A stretch of DNA of 64,000 nucleotides from Fallopia convolvulus (GCA_964016875.1 OZ024735.1:15397934-15461933); one strand, 5' to 3'; shown: positions 20,560 to 31,605, numbered from the stretch's first letter. Program-made: numbers and translations. Notes: generated from the sequence alone by a model not told the origin.

Positions 20560-21458
20560 ATTAGTTGTACCCGTCGTACCATGTACGACTACGACTCGAT
20601 ATTTTATAGACATTATAAATAGGATATTAATAAATAAAAATATAATATAAGTAATTTATTTCTCGTAGAATGTATTATTTTTTATTCAATATAAATGATT
20701 AAATTTAATGTTGAGAATGAAGATATATTATTAAGATAAAATAATTGCATTTCTCTTTTTCCTTAATGATATTTCATAGATATTTAATTAAAAAAAGAAG
20801 ATAAAATATGAATAAAAAATTTATATATTCAAATATAGAAGAGATAAGAATTTAAAAAATAATTGTTAACTTAATAAATAAGATATAATAAAGTATGAAA
20901 GATAAATATAATTTAATTATATAAAATATTTAAAATTTAATCAATTTAATTTAAGATGAGATCAAACTCATTTTGTAGTTCAATAAAGTAAAAATTAAAT
21001 AAGAGTAAATATTATATTATTCGTATTTTATTACTTTCCATGTACGTAAATTTAGATATTGTCAAATATTTCAATATATCTATTAACTATTTTATTAACT
21101 ATTTTTTATTAATTTTAAACATTATAATATTTATCATTAATTTTTATTATAAAAGAAAATCTATATATATCTATAAATAAATTCGTCAAAAGATATATGC
21201 TAAAAGATTTATATTTACTTTAAAGTATTTTAAAATTTTTATCTTGAATTTTAAATACTTATATAAGGAAGCTTTCAAAAGATATTGTTATAATAAATAG
21301 ATATTTGTTTGATGTTAGAGATAAATTTTAATAGTTAAAAAAGAATTTAATAAAAATGAGTTATTATAGTAGAAATTGATATTATTTTTTAAGTATGGGA
21401 TGGGGCCAGTATGATTCTGGTGGCTCAAAAAGATATAGCTTTAACATATAGTTATAAA
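20560..21458 (-). mobile_element. Non-autonomous Helitron A
   Basis: On the minus strand the element ends in CTAAT preceded by a perfect hairpin (GTCGTAC-CAT-GTACGAC, 20573-20589), the CTRRT plus hairpin signature of Helitron 3' ends. The other end, about 21458, reads ATTTATAACTATATG on the minus strand. It aligns with the better preserved TCTATAACTATATATTAAAA of Helitron B, and both copies share a TGGGGCCAG...GTGGCTC block just inside. There is no coding capacity for Rep/helicase. The interior is extremely AT-rich. Confidence 0.6.
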
Positions 21459-21459
21459 T

Positions 21460-21486
21460 TTCATGAATGCAATACATCTAACTTAC
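21460..21486 (+). repeat. Direct repeat flanking Helitron A, right copy
   Basis: Second copy of the block at 20532-20558. Helitrons do not normally duplicate the target, so the origin is unexplained. Confidence 0.8.
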
Positions 21487-21824
21487 ATAGCTTGCATATT
21501 TATTGTTTAAACTTCAAAAAAAAATTGACAAGAAAATTTCAGCTTAATTGGTAGTTTTGTGATTGGTATTTTATGTCAACACTATCCTACAGAAGTTGCT
21601 AAAATATGAAGTTTCAAGCTTCAAAATTAGGCCTTGTAGTGGCAATTATACTCGATGCCCTTTAATCTTGATGAACTTGAAAAAAATAAAATCAATTGTG
21701 ATTCACAATCTCCTCTATCATTTACATTTACAACAAGAAGTTTTTTTGATTAAATATACATAAATTTATCATTATTTAATATATATCAATATTTTTAGCC
21801 TTGTCCCATGTCAATACGAGACCA

Positions 21825-21974
21825 TCTATACTAGTTTTTCCTTAAAACAATCGATAATTTTTGTTCATATTCACATAAGAAATTATAAAAATAAATATTT
21901 TAAAACTAATTTATTTTAAAATATATCACTTATATTTAACCAAATTCGTACATGGTACGAGTATATGTGCTAGT
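21825..21974 (+). mobile_element. Very short Helitron-like element C
   Basis: Starts A|TCTATACTAG and ends CTAGT|T, with a perfect hairpin TCGTAC-ATG-GTACGA shortly before the end (21946-21960). This matches the Helitron convention of TC...CTRRT inserted between A and T. Only 150 bp, so it could also be the 3' end of a longer decayed copy. Confidence 0.5.
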
Positions 21975-22329
21975 TCTAAAAACTAAACAAAGTCCACAAA
22001 TTTTTTAGTTTGAATCATTTTTAAGATTATTAAAAGCATTTTTTTAAAATAATTAATATGTTGATATATGTTTTTATCTACTTAATTTAAAGCACTCAAA
22101 GAACCCCTCTTATTAATATAGCATATTACTATATTAGTATTATGCTATATAGTCTAACATGCATCAAAACGATTTAATAAATATAGATAATCCTTTTAAT
22201 TTTGTTTTTATATTTAAATATTATATGAAACTTTAAGACTTAAGAATTAAAACTTAATCCAAAATATAACTTGATACTCATTTAATTAAAATTTGATTCA
22301 ATAGAAACTCAATCAAATTACAATCATAT

Positions 22330-22590
22330 TTAACCGAGATCTTATTTAGACCGAAATTCGGCCCAACCGAAATCCGACCCAACCGAAATCCGATCAAATT
22401 GAAATTCGAAATAACCAACTGAACTTGAGCCGATACTTCGACTTAATCCGATAAAATGAATATTCGAACCGACCCGAACTGACCTGGTCATATGTGATTT
22501 GTCACAATATCCGACTTAGATCCGAATTGATCCGAAACCGAAACAACCCGATCCGAACTCGATCTGTTTCAACCGATTGACAGGCCTAAT
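22330..22590. repeat. Degenerate CCGAAATCCGACCCAA-type repeat tract
   Basis: Many imperfect copies of AACCGAAATCCGA / CCGAACTGA. This low-complexity composition is common in plant intergenic DNA. The parent element is not identified. Confidence 0.6.
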
Positions 22591-23458
22591 TCTGAGTTCC
22601 AAGGGTCATTTTTAAAAAATATAACGTACTCGGTTCCTTCCTAAATTTATCGATGGTTTTGTTTGTTTATCTATGGGTTGGTTTGTGTGATCTAGTCAAC
22701 TTATCTATAAAGATATTTCAGTTTTGGTAGTGTGATTTATTCTACGTAGAGTTTAATATTGAACCAATTCACCAGCTTATGCTAAACCGGATCAAATTTA
22801 CTGTTGTCCACTTATGCACCCTTTTACGTGCCCTACTTTTCATTGGTCCACGTGTTAAAAAAATTATAAAAAAGCAACTCAAATTACTGAATTATAATTA
22901 ACTAAGTATTAAATTTGCTACTCCGTATTATTTCTTTATTCCTTATCTCCCTCAATTATTCTAAACAACACTAACAATTACAATCTTGTTTATCCACTTG
23001 TTTAGAGACCATATTTTTTTCTGATTTATAATTCTTGCTTATGCACTTGTTTTTGTAATTAATATTATCAATGAAATTCTTGATGGTTTTCTTATTTTCA
23101 TTATTCTCGTGATTTTCTTTTGCTTAATTATATCTCTTTACTTCCACAACAACATTTTGGACATAAATAAAAATATAGTTAACACATGAACTTAAATACA
23201 AAAAAGTGACCTGTCACTTGAAGGCAATCAAATAAAAATCAAAATAACAGATTTGTAACATGAGTTTTGACGAGTTTTGATGGGAAATGCTTCTCGTTTA
23301 TAATGCATGACTTTGTAGATTCGTAAACTATAATTTAGGGAATTTAAAAAATAGAAATAAATAAAAGTTGCAACTGAGGAATGAAAACATCAAAAAACAG
23401 AAACTAAAACAAACATGGAAGCTTCCCCGTTTTAATCGATCATCTCATCTTAGTCGAC

Positions 23459-23881
23459 CTAAATGAACTCAGCTGCAACATCATCGTCCTTCTTTCTCTT
23501 CTTGCATTCGGATGACCTTTTCCTAGATTTAAGAGCACCCGGTGGAGTGTTCTTCTCTCTATTGTCTGGGATCTTCTTGGGTGTGGTGTTGGTTTTATTC
23601 CAGATGTGTTGCTCCTGCTCAAAAATCATGATAAGATCAACTAAGGGGAGATCTTCATCCAGAACTTGCCTTATGGTAGCACCCAATCCCCTTGTTAGCA
23701 CCTTATTATAGAGCAACGTAGATTGAATGGAGACATATGTGGTAGTCGTCTGCGCCTTCTCGTACATTGAAAGCATGCCGGATTCAAAAACCGGTGTTAT
23801 CACCACAGTCTTAGAAGGTTGGGAGGCAGCTGGTGTTCGTGGACTTCTATCCATCTCAACGTTTTCCACAGATGTCTCCAA
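23459..23881 (-). pseudogene. Unidentified ORF in the left arm of the inverted duplication
   Basis: A 140-codon frame with VLTRGLGATIRQVLDEDLPL followed by VDLIMIFEQEQHIWNKT and a basic, Lys/Arg-rich C-terminus (KSRKRSSECKKRKKDDDV) that looks like a nuclear localisation signal. I do not recognise the family. It could be the tail of a retroelement gag or of a host gene. The conserved part also occurs in the opposite arm. Confidence 0.4.
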
Positions 23882-23884
23882 TCA

Positions 23885-24143
23885 ATCTAGGTTGTTCTAC
23901 AACAGGGTGCTAACAAGGGGATTGAGTGCTACCATAAGGCAAGTTTTGGCTGAAGATCCCCTCTTAGTTGATCTTATCATGATATTTAAGCAGGAGCAAC
24001 ACGTCTGGAATCAAACCAACGCCACACCAAGAAGATCCCAGAGAATGGAGAGACGAGCACCCCACCGAGTGCTCTTAAATTGGGGAAAAGGTCATCTGCA
24101 CGCAAGAAGAGCAAGAAGGACGACGATGCTACAACTGAGTTAA
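23885..24143 (+). pseudogene. Diverged second copy of the unidentified ORF
   Basis: Reads SRLFYNRVLTRGLSATIRQV, then LAEDPLLVDLIMIFKQEQHV, parallel to the minus-strand ORF. After about 45 residues a frameshift replaces the basic tail, which survives in another frame. One copy open, one broken. Confidence 0.45.
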
Positions 24144-24617
24144 TTCAGATTGACTAGGATGCGATGATTAAAATGGGGAAGCTTTCATGTTTGTTTTAGT
24201 TTCTGTTTTTTATGTTTTCATTCCTTAGCTGCAACTTTTATTTATTTGTGTTTTTAAAATTTCCTAAATTACAGTTTACAAATATGCAAAATCATGTACT
24301 TTTTTTTATTCAATGAGAAGCATTTCCTGTCAAAACTCGTGTTACAAATCCGCTATTTCGATTTTTATTTGATTGCCTTCAAGTGACAAATCACTTTTTG
24401 TTTTTAAGTTCATGTGGTAACTTTATTTTGATTTCTGTCCATAAGGCTATTGTGGAAGTGAAGAGATATAATTAAGCAAAACAAAATCACGAGAATAATG
24501 AAAATAAGAAAACCATCAAGAATTTAATTGATAATATTAATTTCAAAAACAAGTGCATAAACAACAATTATAAACCAGAAAAAATATGGTCGCCAAACAA
24601 GATTCAAAATTGTAATG

Positions 24618-26214
24618 AATATAAGCTTTGAAAATTCGTAGTTTATATAGTATTAGATTAGATTAGATGTTGTCAGTTATTTTTAAACCATTTTACAGTT
24701 TATTTGCAATGTTGGGATTGAGCTACAAAGGTGCCATAGTCATTTTAAGACCTCAAAAATAATTATGTTGCTCTCAATTTAAAAAAAAAACTAAAAAGAG
24801 GATTCTAACTACGTACACATTTATTTATATGTAAAGACATTTCAAGCTCATGAATGTGAGGATAAAAGATCAGTTTAGCATATGCATTATATTAGAAAGA
24901 CAGTTCGAGTATCACGCAATCTCAATTATTATGGTACCGCAGACTTTATCGATTATCAATATTGCTCTTTATAAATCCATTGCACTTGATAGTAGATGCA
25001 CTTTCTAACCAAACAAATAGAACACCAAGTACCTAAAGAAATGAATTTTGTTTTCAAACAAAACCTTACATTGAACAAATAGAACACCAATTAGTTTAAT
25101 CAAAATTCAATCCTTTAACTTTAGTGAAATAAATTCCACATTAAACATGGACAAATCAAGTTATCCATAAATGTAAGAATATTTATTCACAGTTCACTAC
25201 CTTTGATAACACACATGAAGATAATGAAAATTAGCAAAGTTCTTTGAAGATATTACACTTTCTAGATTGAAGAGGTCAATCCACACTATTACTTTGGTAC
25301 ATCAAAGATATGACAATCATTTACATCGTTTGTGACCTACAACAATTGATCCCTGAATCAATAAACACTCTAATTTAAAATAAATTTGTAATTATACGCA
25401 TTAGAAACTTAGAGAGCTTGTAATGGTACCCATATGATAAACTAAAATCATCATCAGCATAAAGTTACTAAAAAAAATACACAAATACAATAGAAAATTT
25501 GTTAAAATTACCTCACAAAATACATAGAGAATTTACGAACTAATAATATGACATCTCCTCTCTCCCCTCCTCCCCCCCGGTATTGTCATTAACCAACTTT
25601 CCCTCTCCACATCTACATTTCTATTCTATCTTCCCAACCCTTTTATAGGATAATTAATTTTTTAATATTAATAAGTAATTAAATTTTTGGTGAACTGTTT
25701 TACATTTAACATTAAATGGTATGTAAAAGAATGAATGTGGTTATCCCTAATTAACACTCAATAAATTGTCATACAACATGAGTTTTGTTTTCACTTGTAA
25801 CGATTAGATTGTTATTAAGAACATTGTGAATTAAGTCTTATATTGAATTACTTATCACTCACCACTCAATTAATGTAAAATGGAAATTGATCGTTTTTAT
25901 ATAAGTCCATACTAATACTAATTACAAAACAATGTAATTTATCAATAATTTTATTTTATTTTATTACTATCTTTTTATAGTTTATAGATTAATTAAATCG
26001 AATTAATATAAATTTGACATTAGTTTATGTAACCAAGTAATAATATATACATTATATATATGCATTATAAAATATTTATTTGTTTAATATACACATATTA
26101 ACATTAAGTATATAGTTAATATTAAATTTTATGTTTGCATATTTTTTAATCTTATATATATATATATAGTCAACATTATATTTTATATTTGCATATTGTT
26201 CCTTTAGTCCAAAA
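24618..26214. other. AT-rich intergenic sequence, no gene seen
   Basis: No supported ORF. Contains a short pyrimidine tract (about 25555-25580) and TA-rich stretches. Confidence 0.5.
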
Positions 26215-26425
26215 TATATAATCAATATCACATTGTTTGTTTGTACCTGAAATATCTTATTAATTATATGAGCATTGATGGCTAAAAAAAGTATATAATG
26301 TAAATATTATATTTTATGTTAGCATATTTTTATTTTAATCAAAAATATATAATCAATATCACATTGTTTGTTTGTACATGAAACTTCTTATTAATTATAT
26401 GAGCATTGATGGTTAAAAAAAGCTT
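26215..26425 (+). repeat. Tandem duplication, period about 131 bp
   Basis: ATCAATATCACATTGTTTG...TATGAGCATTGATGG occurs at 26221 and again at 26352 with a few changes. The first unit includes the intervening TTATATTTTATG...GCATATT sequence. Confidence 0.7.
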
Positions 26426-26533
26426 CGCCTTAATTTAAAATATTTATTACAGATATAAATTTTATTGTATGGTTGCAATGAAATTACAAAATATCTTATT
26501 ATTTGTATGAGCATTAATTGCCATGTTATTTAA

Positions 26534-27309
26534 ACTAGTTATACCCGTCGTGACATGCACGACTACATGGATTAAATACTTAATTTATTTAATAAATAGT
26601 ATTTTAATTTAATATAAAAAATATTAAAAACTTATTTATTATAAAAAATATATAAATTTTTATAATTATTGTCATGTGAAGTGGAGCCAAAATCATTAAT
26701 TAAGGTGAGTCCACTATAATTGATAGCTTAATAATAATTTATTTATGAAATATATAAATAAAAATTATTTGAATTAGAATCGTTGCATTTTAAAAATATT
26801 TTACAAAAATAGGTAAAAAGGTAAAAATAATGTAAATTCTTATAATTATTTTTTTTTGAAATTCAATTCTTTAGAAAAGTTAAATAAAAAAATACTTGTT
26901 AAGAAAGGATGGAAAAATATGAATAACGATTGAATTTTTTAAGGATAAAAAATATTCTATATTTACATTAATAAGTCAAAAAGAGAATTAAGAAAAAGAT
27001 AATGTATTTGTTTAATCAAAATTCAATTTAGGCAAGTAATTATCTAGATATTGAAAGTTCTATTTGTTATCAAAATTTAATTTAAAATAAATCTTTTACA
27101 TAAATAGATAAAAAAGATAAAGATAGAATAATTTTTATTATTTTTAATTAAATTTCGAATTTAAAAACTATTTTTCACATAAATAGATAGAAAAGAATTT
27201 AATTGAAAAAGCTAAATTAATATAAATAAAAGTTAATTTTTAAATTTAAGGTGGGGCCAGAATTAACGTGGTGGCTCGAAAAGGTATAATTTTAATATAT
27301 AGTTATAGA
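26534..27309 (-). mobile_element. Non-autonomous Helitron B
   Basis: Minus-strand 5' end TCTATAACTATATATTAAAA (from 27309). The 3' end is a hairpin GTCGTG-ACATG-CACGAC then GGGTATAACTAGT, ending at 26534. Neighbouring host bases are A (26533) and T (27310), exactly the A|T insertion preference. It shares both ends and an internal GTGGGGCCAG block with Helitron A. No ORF. Confidence 0.75.
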
Positions 27310-27443
27310 TTTATAATATTATAGATTTGATTTTATCTTATTAGTGAAATCGACGCTAATTTAGTGTACGGCTAAGTAAAATTGGACTTATTAACATATA
27401 TTCGCAGTATTAAAATGGGTTTGGACTAAAAAATTGAATTATA

Positions 27444-28422
27444 ATTAGTGTAATTCCCGTAAATTTACGGGTAGTTTTAAAAATTATACTATATAATATA
27501 TTATAATAAACTAAAGAGAAAAAACAAAGATAATGTATATTTTAATAATTATTCTATTATTATAATTATTAATGATATTTATATAAAATTTAATGATTTT
27601 TTTTGTTTTCTAATCTTTAAGATAAAACTAAATAAACATGGAAAATATTTTTCTAAATCAAAGCTTCTACATTCAATTTTAAGTATAATAAATAAAAATA
27701 AATAAATAAATAAATAAATAAAATGAAAAAAATGATTGGTTCTTAAAGTGTCATGTAACACAAATTTTATAGATAATTTATTTCTATTTTATTATGTATT
27801 AATTTAGATATAGATAGAAATTTATATCGATAACCTTTTTTCGACAATCCGATAAAAATATTTCAGCATAATCTTAAGATAGCATATAATATTTCTTTTC
27901 AATATCAATAAACATAGATAGAAAATTATATAGATAAAATTTTATTTTGATACATTAATTATTTTATAAAATCTAAAATTTCCTTTTTTATATTTATGAA
28001 TTTTTAAGAATAAAATCAATATTTACATAGATAGAAAACTATATATATATATTATCTATTTTATAAAATCTTACCCTAAAAAACCTTCAATCTTTATAAA
28101 TTCATTTTTTTATTTAGTAATGTTTATTACTTAATTAAATTTTAAAAAAATATAATTGCATATTAATTAATTACTATATGAAATAATCTATGCATATAAT
28201 ATGATATCTATCCATTATCTATTTTATGAAGTGGTTAAAAATTTAAGATAAATTGTGATTTCTAGAATTATTATTAGAGTATAATGTGTAGGGATATTTT
28301 TAGAATTATTATTTTAGTTTTTTAAGTTGAAAAAAGGTTTTTCATTATTTTATTCAAGTTATGCCACGTGGCGCAAATTTTTACACAGACTTTGTTTCTG
28401 CTTTATAATGTATTAGGGTAGA
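27444..28422 (-). mobile_element. Non-autonomous Helitron E
   Basis: Minus strand: starts TCTACCCTAATACATTATAA (28422 downward), followed by an AGCAGAAACAAAGTCTGTG block of the kind common at plant Helitron 5' ends. It finishes with the perfect hairpin CCCGTAAATTTACGGG (27456-27471) and CTAAT at 27444. Host bases are A on the left and T on the right. The interior is AT-rich with an (AAAT)n tract and no ORF. It belongs to a different family from A and B. Confidence 0.75.
27684..27724 (+). repeat. (AAAT)n microsatellite
   Basis: About eight AAAT units inside Helitron E. Confidence 0.85.
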
Positions 28423-28512
28423 TTGGACTTAAAAAAGTTTGGCCCATTTAGCTAGGCCGAAATCCATAATATACTAATATGAAAAACGGGTTCATCCGAA
28501 CCGAATAATTTA

Positions 28513-28824
28513 CTCCCTCCGTCCCATAATGTTCGTCCAAAAGGACGGTTTTCACACAAATTAAGAAATTAAAGTGGAGAAAAAGTAGCCAATTGAAATG
28601 GGAGAGAGAGTGTGATGTTGATGGATAAAGATGGGAAGAAAGAGAAGAAAAAAAGGAAATGACTAAAAGGGGTTTTGAAGTAGATTTTTGATTGAATAGT
28701 ATAGATAAAGGTGATATTGAATGAGGGTAATATTGTAAGAAAAATATAGATATAAAAGGAAAGTGGACAAACATTTTAGAACGACGGAAAAAGAAATTGG
28801 ACAAACATTATGGGACGGAGAGAG
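28513..28824. mobile_element. Stowaway MITE (Tc1/mariner)
   Basis: Left end CTCCCTCCGTCCCATAATG, right end CATTATGGGACGGAGAGAG, each next to a TA dinucleotide (28511-28512, 28825-28826). 312 bp, no transposase. The ends resemble those of the mariner-like element at 33103-36376, so a transposase of that type could have mobilised it. Confidence 0.88.
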
Positions 28825-29049
28825 TATTAATAAAATATCCTTTTGTCATGACAACCGTGTAAGTCTAACAAATTCGGTTCCTGTAGGGTTGGTTGGTTTT
28901 TCAAAAAAACTTGCAACTACAAGTGACTTCAGGAGGCTTCCACGGTTTTAGTGTGGCCTATAGGCATGTGACAAGTGTCCTCCTGCTTTTCCACTGTGGT
29001 GACCAATCTAGAAGCAGCGTCAGCATCTCGAAGTGTCTAATGATCCTAG

Positions 29050-29057
29050 TATAAAAA
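29050..29057 (+). promoter_or_regulatory. TATA box of the 132-aa gene
   Basis: TATAAAAA, 133 bases upstream of the start codon. Fits a transcription start near 29080 and a leader of about 110 bases. Confidence 0.55.
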
Positions 29058-29189
29058 CAAGCTGATCCTTATCTTCAATTCAACTGAAAAAGAAAAGCAT
29101 CAAGTTAACCTAACAAAAGGATATGATTTTACACAGTTAATTGTCATTATCTCAAACCAATTAGCTCTAGCTAATAAACCAACGTAACA

Positions 29190-29794
29190 ATGGCTTCAAT
29201 TAGGACGCTGGTAAGTAGATATACCCATATTTAATCATCGATCAATCAATACTGGCTTGTTACTAATTTTGAATGGCCTTCTTCTTCAGGCAAGAGACGC
29301 GGTGAAAAGGGTAGCACCAACAGGGGCGGCGGAAGGGAGAAGCGGGAAGGGGAGGGAGATGATGCCGGTGTACATTCTGGCGGGGATGGTTACGGCGGCG
29401 TTGGGGCTGGGGCTATTCACCGCCAAGCAGCAGCTGCTTTACGCCCCGGACGTCCACGTCAAGAAGAGCAAGCGGGAGACTCTGCCCGAGGTGGTCGACC
29501 CGGACGAGGTGGCTCAGGAGTCCGATAAGTTCATTAACAAGTCCGTGCTCAGGAAGGTGGCTCATGCTAAGGACTTGAATCACACCTCCATCGCACAAGA
29601 TGTCCGATCAAGGTATGTTGCTTGTGTATATATAATAAATCTTCAATTTTATGATTTAATTTCTGTATGTATATTGAAATGTTAGTATTGAGTATAATTG
29701 GGATTAATTAAATTGGTGTGTATTGGAGTGGTGGTGCAGGAAGCCTAGAGTGGAGACACTAAAGGAGCTTGGAATTGATCTCAAACAACTCTAA
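29190..29794 (+). CDS. Small single-pass membrane protein, probably mitochondrial (132 aa, 3 exons)
   Basis: Exons 29190-29210, 29290-29612 and 29740-29794 join in frame (399 nt) with canonical splice sites (CTG|GTAAGT, TTCAG|GCA, AAG|GTATGT split codon, TGCAG|GAAG). The start AACAATGGCT is a good plant initiation context. The protein begins with a basic amphipathic stretch (MASIRTLARDAVKRV), consistent with a mitochondrial presequence. One hydrophobic segment follows (residues 34-51, VYILAGMVTAALGLGLFT), then a charged tail with KKSKRETLPEVVDP, ending KPRVETLKELGIDLKQL. The layout (short N-terminus, one membrane span, KKxxR after it) is reminiscent of the NDUFA4/B12D (MLRQ) family, but I am not certain of that assignment. 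Exon composition is much more GC-rich than the flanks. It appears intact. Confidence 0.8.
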
Positions 29795-30122
29795 ATTATC
29801 TAGATAGATCATAGATGTATGTACTCATCATGCATAATTGTGTAGCACAACCTACCTACTTTGAATGTTCGTCCAGTGATTTCTAGATGTCATATATACG
29901 ACTGATGGTGTTTGATAAATGTATGTTAGAGTAATTGAAGGGTAATAATGTTTGAGTGCAAGCGCAAAAATTGTATATACTGCAGATTGTCTGAAATAAC
30001 GTCAATTTTTGGTAGATTGTCTGGTTCCCATTGCATTGTCAAACTGTCAGGTAGGTAGTCGGTGACCTGATGACAGGGGAGCCAGCGACCGAAGTCCTGT
30101 ATCTCTAACAAATTTTTTTATT

Positions 30123-30507
30123 ACTAGTTTCTGGGGCGTGCGTTGCATGCCAGAAAAATGAAAAGTATAATTTTAGTCTATATGATTGGGATACATCAGA
30201 ATTAAATAAGTGTAGTGATTACATAAAAATGAAAAAAAAAGGAAAAGCGTAGTTGAATTTGATAAGAAAAATTAATGGCTCAGATAAGGGACTTGTAAAA
30301 TTAACGGTTGAGATTTCAAATTATACGTTCTTTTATATAATAATAGAAAAATTAACGGCTCAGATAAGAGACTTGTAAAAGTAACGGCTGAGATTTCATA
30401 TTTTACGTTCTTTTATAGAATAATAGAAAAATTAACGGCTCAGATAAGGGACTTGTAAAATTAACGGTTCAGATTTCATATTCTACGTTCTTTTATAGAA
30501 TAATAGA
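30123..30507 (-). mobile_element. Non-autonomous Helitron D with amplified 5' terminus
   Basis: Minus-strand 3' end: hairpin GGCATGC-AAC-GCACGCC (one mismatch) then CTAGT at 30123. The 5' end reads TCTATTATTCTATAAAAGAA from 30507 and is followed on the plus strand by T. The 5' end is present three times in tandem. It lies 330 bases downstream of the 132-aa gene. Confidence 0.65.
30267..30506 (-). repeat. Three tandem 80-bp copies of a Helitron 5' end
   Basis: Units start at about 30267, 30347 and 30427. Each contains ATTAACGGCTCAGATAAG and ends TTTTATAGAATAATAG. Copies differ at only a few bases. On the minus strand each unit begins CTATTATTCTATAAAAGAAC, that is, with a Helitron 5' terminus. 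Confidence 0.88.
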
Positions 30508-30648
30508 TTTTCTCTAAAATAAAAAATAAAATTTTATATTATCTAAATTTCTTATACCCTAACGCCAATAAATTCTCCATTTTGAAGAATCATATTTATA
30601 TTAATATTATTTTTATTTATATAATGCTATAAAATCTAATTTAACCAA

Positions 30649-31605
30649 GGAAAATTCCGGTTGGTGCCCCTCAACTTTTTACTTTTTCAAATGATGCCCA
30701 GAAAAAAATTAAACCGCGTGGTTCCAGGTAGCTTTGAACTTTTATATTTGTTCGGACCGTGCCCTTTTTTCAATATCTCCCAACTTCCGTTAAATTGCCT
30801 TTGAAAAAAAAAGAACACATCAGATATAAAACTAAAAGTCATTAGATTTAACATTTATTTTGTATAAACATAAAAAAAGAAAAAAAACCATTTGTCCCCT
30901 TCCTTTCTCTGTGTAACACGATAGAACAAACAGACTCATCAACACGATAGACTCATCAACACGATAGAGACAGAGAGAGCTCAGTGATAGAAACGACGAG
31001 GGCTGGAGGGCACCGGAAGGCGGTGGGCACGGACGTCGGAAGTTAGACGAAGGTGGACAAACAACGATCTTGAATTTTCAGTTATGGAACTGAGGCGATT
31101 TAGGGTTTTTTCAATTGATGTGTTAATGGGTGTAATTAGGGTGATTTAGAGTGTAAGTTAGTTGATTTTAACCCTAATTTGTTATTTGTATGTTTGATTT
31201 TATAGGTGACGTCTGATCTAGAGTATAAATTAGGGTTTTAGGGTTTAATTAGGGAAAACTAGCGTGTATGCAACTGAGGCGATTTATACAAGTTGATTTC
31301 TTAAATTCTAAACCAGCACATGAACTTTGAATTGCACATGAACAGAAACGAGAAGGCCGGGGCGAGCACATGAACTTTGAATTGCACAAGAACATTGAAC
31401 AACGGTCTTGAAAATTGATTTCTTAAAATCTGATGTGTTATTTATTTTCTTTTTTTTTAAGGACAATTTAACGGAAGTTGGGAGATATTGAAAGAAAGGG
31501 TACGACCCAAACTAATATAAAAGCTCAGGGGTATTACACAGATTAATTTTTTTCTAGGTACCACTCGGAAAAGTGTAAAGTTGAGGGGCACCAACCGAAA
31601 TTTCC
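30649..31605. mobile_element. Long-TIR DNA element, probably MULE-like
   Basis: Left arm GGAAAATTCCGGTTGGTGCC and the inverse of the right arm (GGGAAATTTCGGTTGGTGCC) match. The match continues inward for about 150 bases (CCTCAACTTT, CAATATCTCCCAACTTCCGTTAAATTG on both sides). Long TIRs suggest Mutator. I could not find a convincing 9-bp duplication. The interior (about 30960-31060) is GC-rich and UTR-like but has no recognisable ORF. Confidence 0.6.

Larger units (their letters stand above)
22977..24617. repeat. Large inverted duplication (two arms of about 750 bp around a short loop)
   Basis: Arm 1 (about 22977-23743) and arm 2 (about 23866-24617) are inverted copies. For example AAACCATCAAGAATTT in arm 2 mirrors the AAATTCTTGATGGTTT block in arm 1, and the two diverged ORFs inside are the same gene reading outward. 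Identity is high but not perfect, with many single-base changes. The loop is about 120 bases. The duplication covers coding and untranslated sequence, so a transcript across it would fold into a long hairpin. Confidence 0.85.

Noticed and set aside
20560..21974. A single 1.4-kb element with inverted hairpin ends
   Set aside because: The two ends point in opposite Helitron orientations, and a better 5' start exists for each, so two separate elements are more likely.
30649..31605. 9-bp target duplication for the long-TIR element
   Set aside because: Flanks (TTTAACCAA and CCTCTACCG) do not match, so the MULE assignment rests on the TIRs only.
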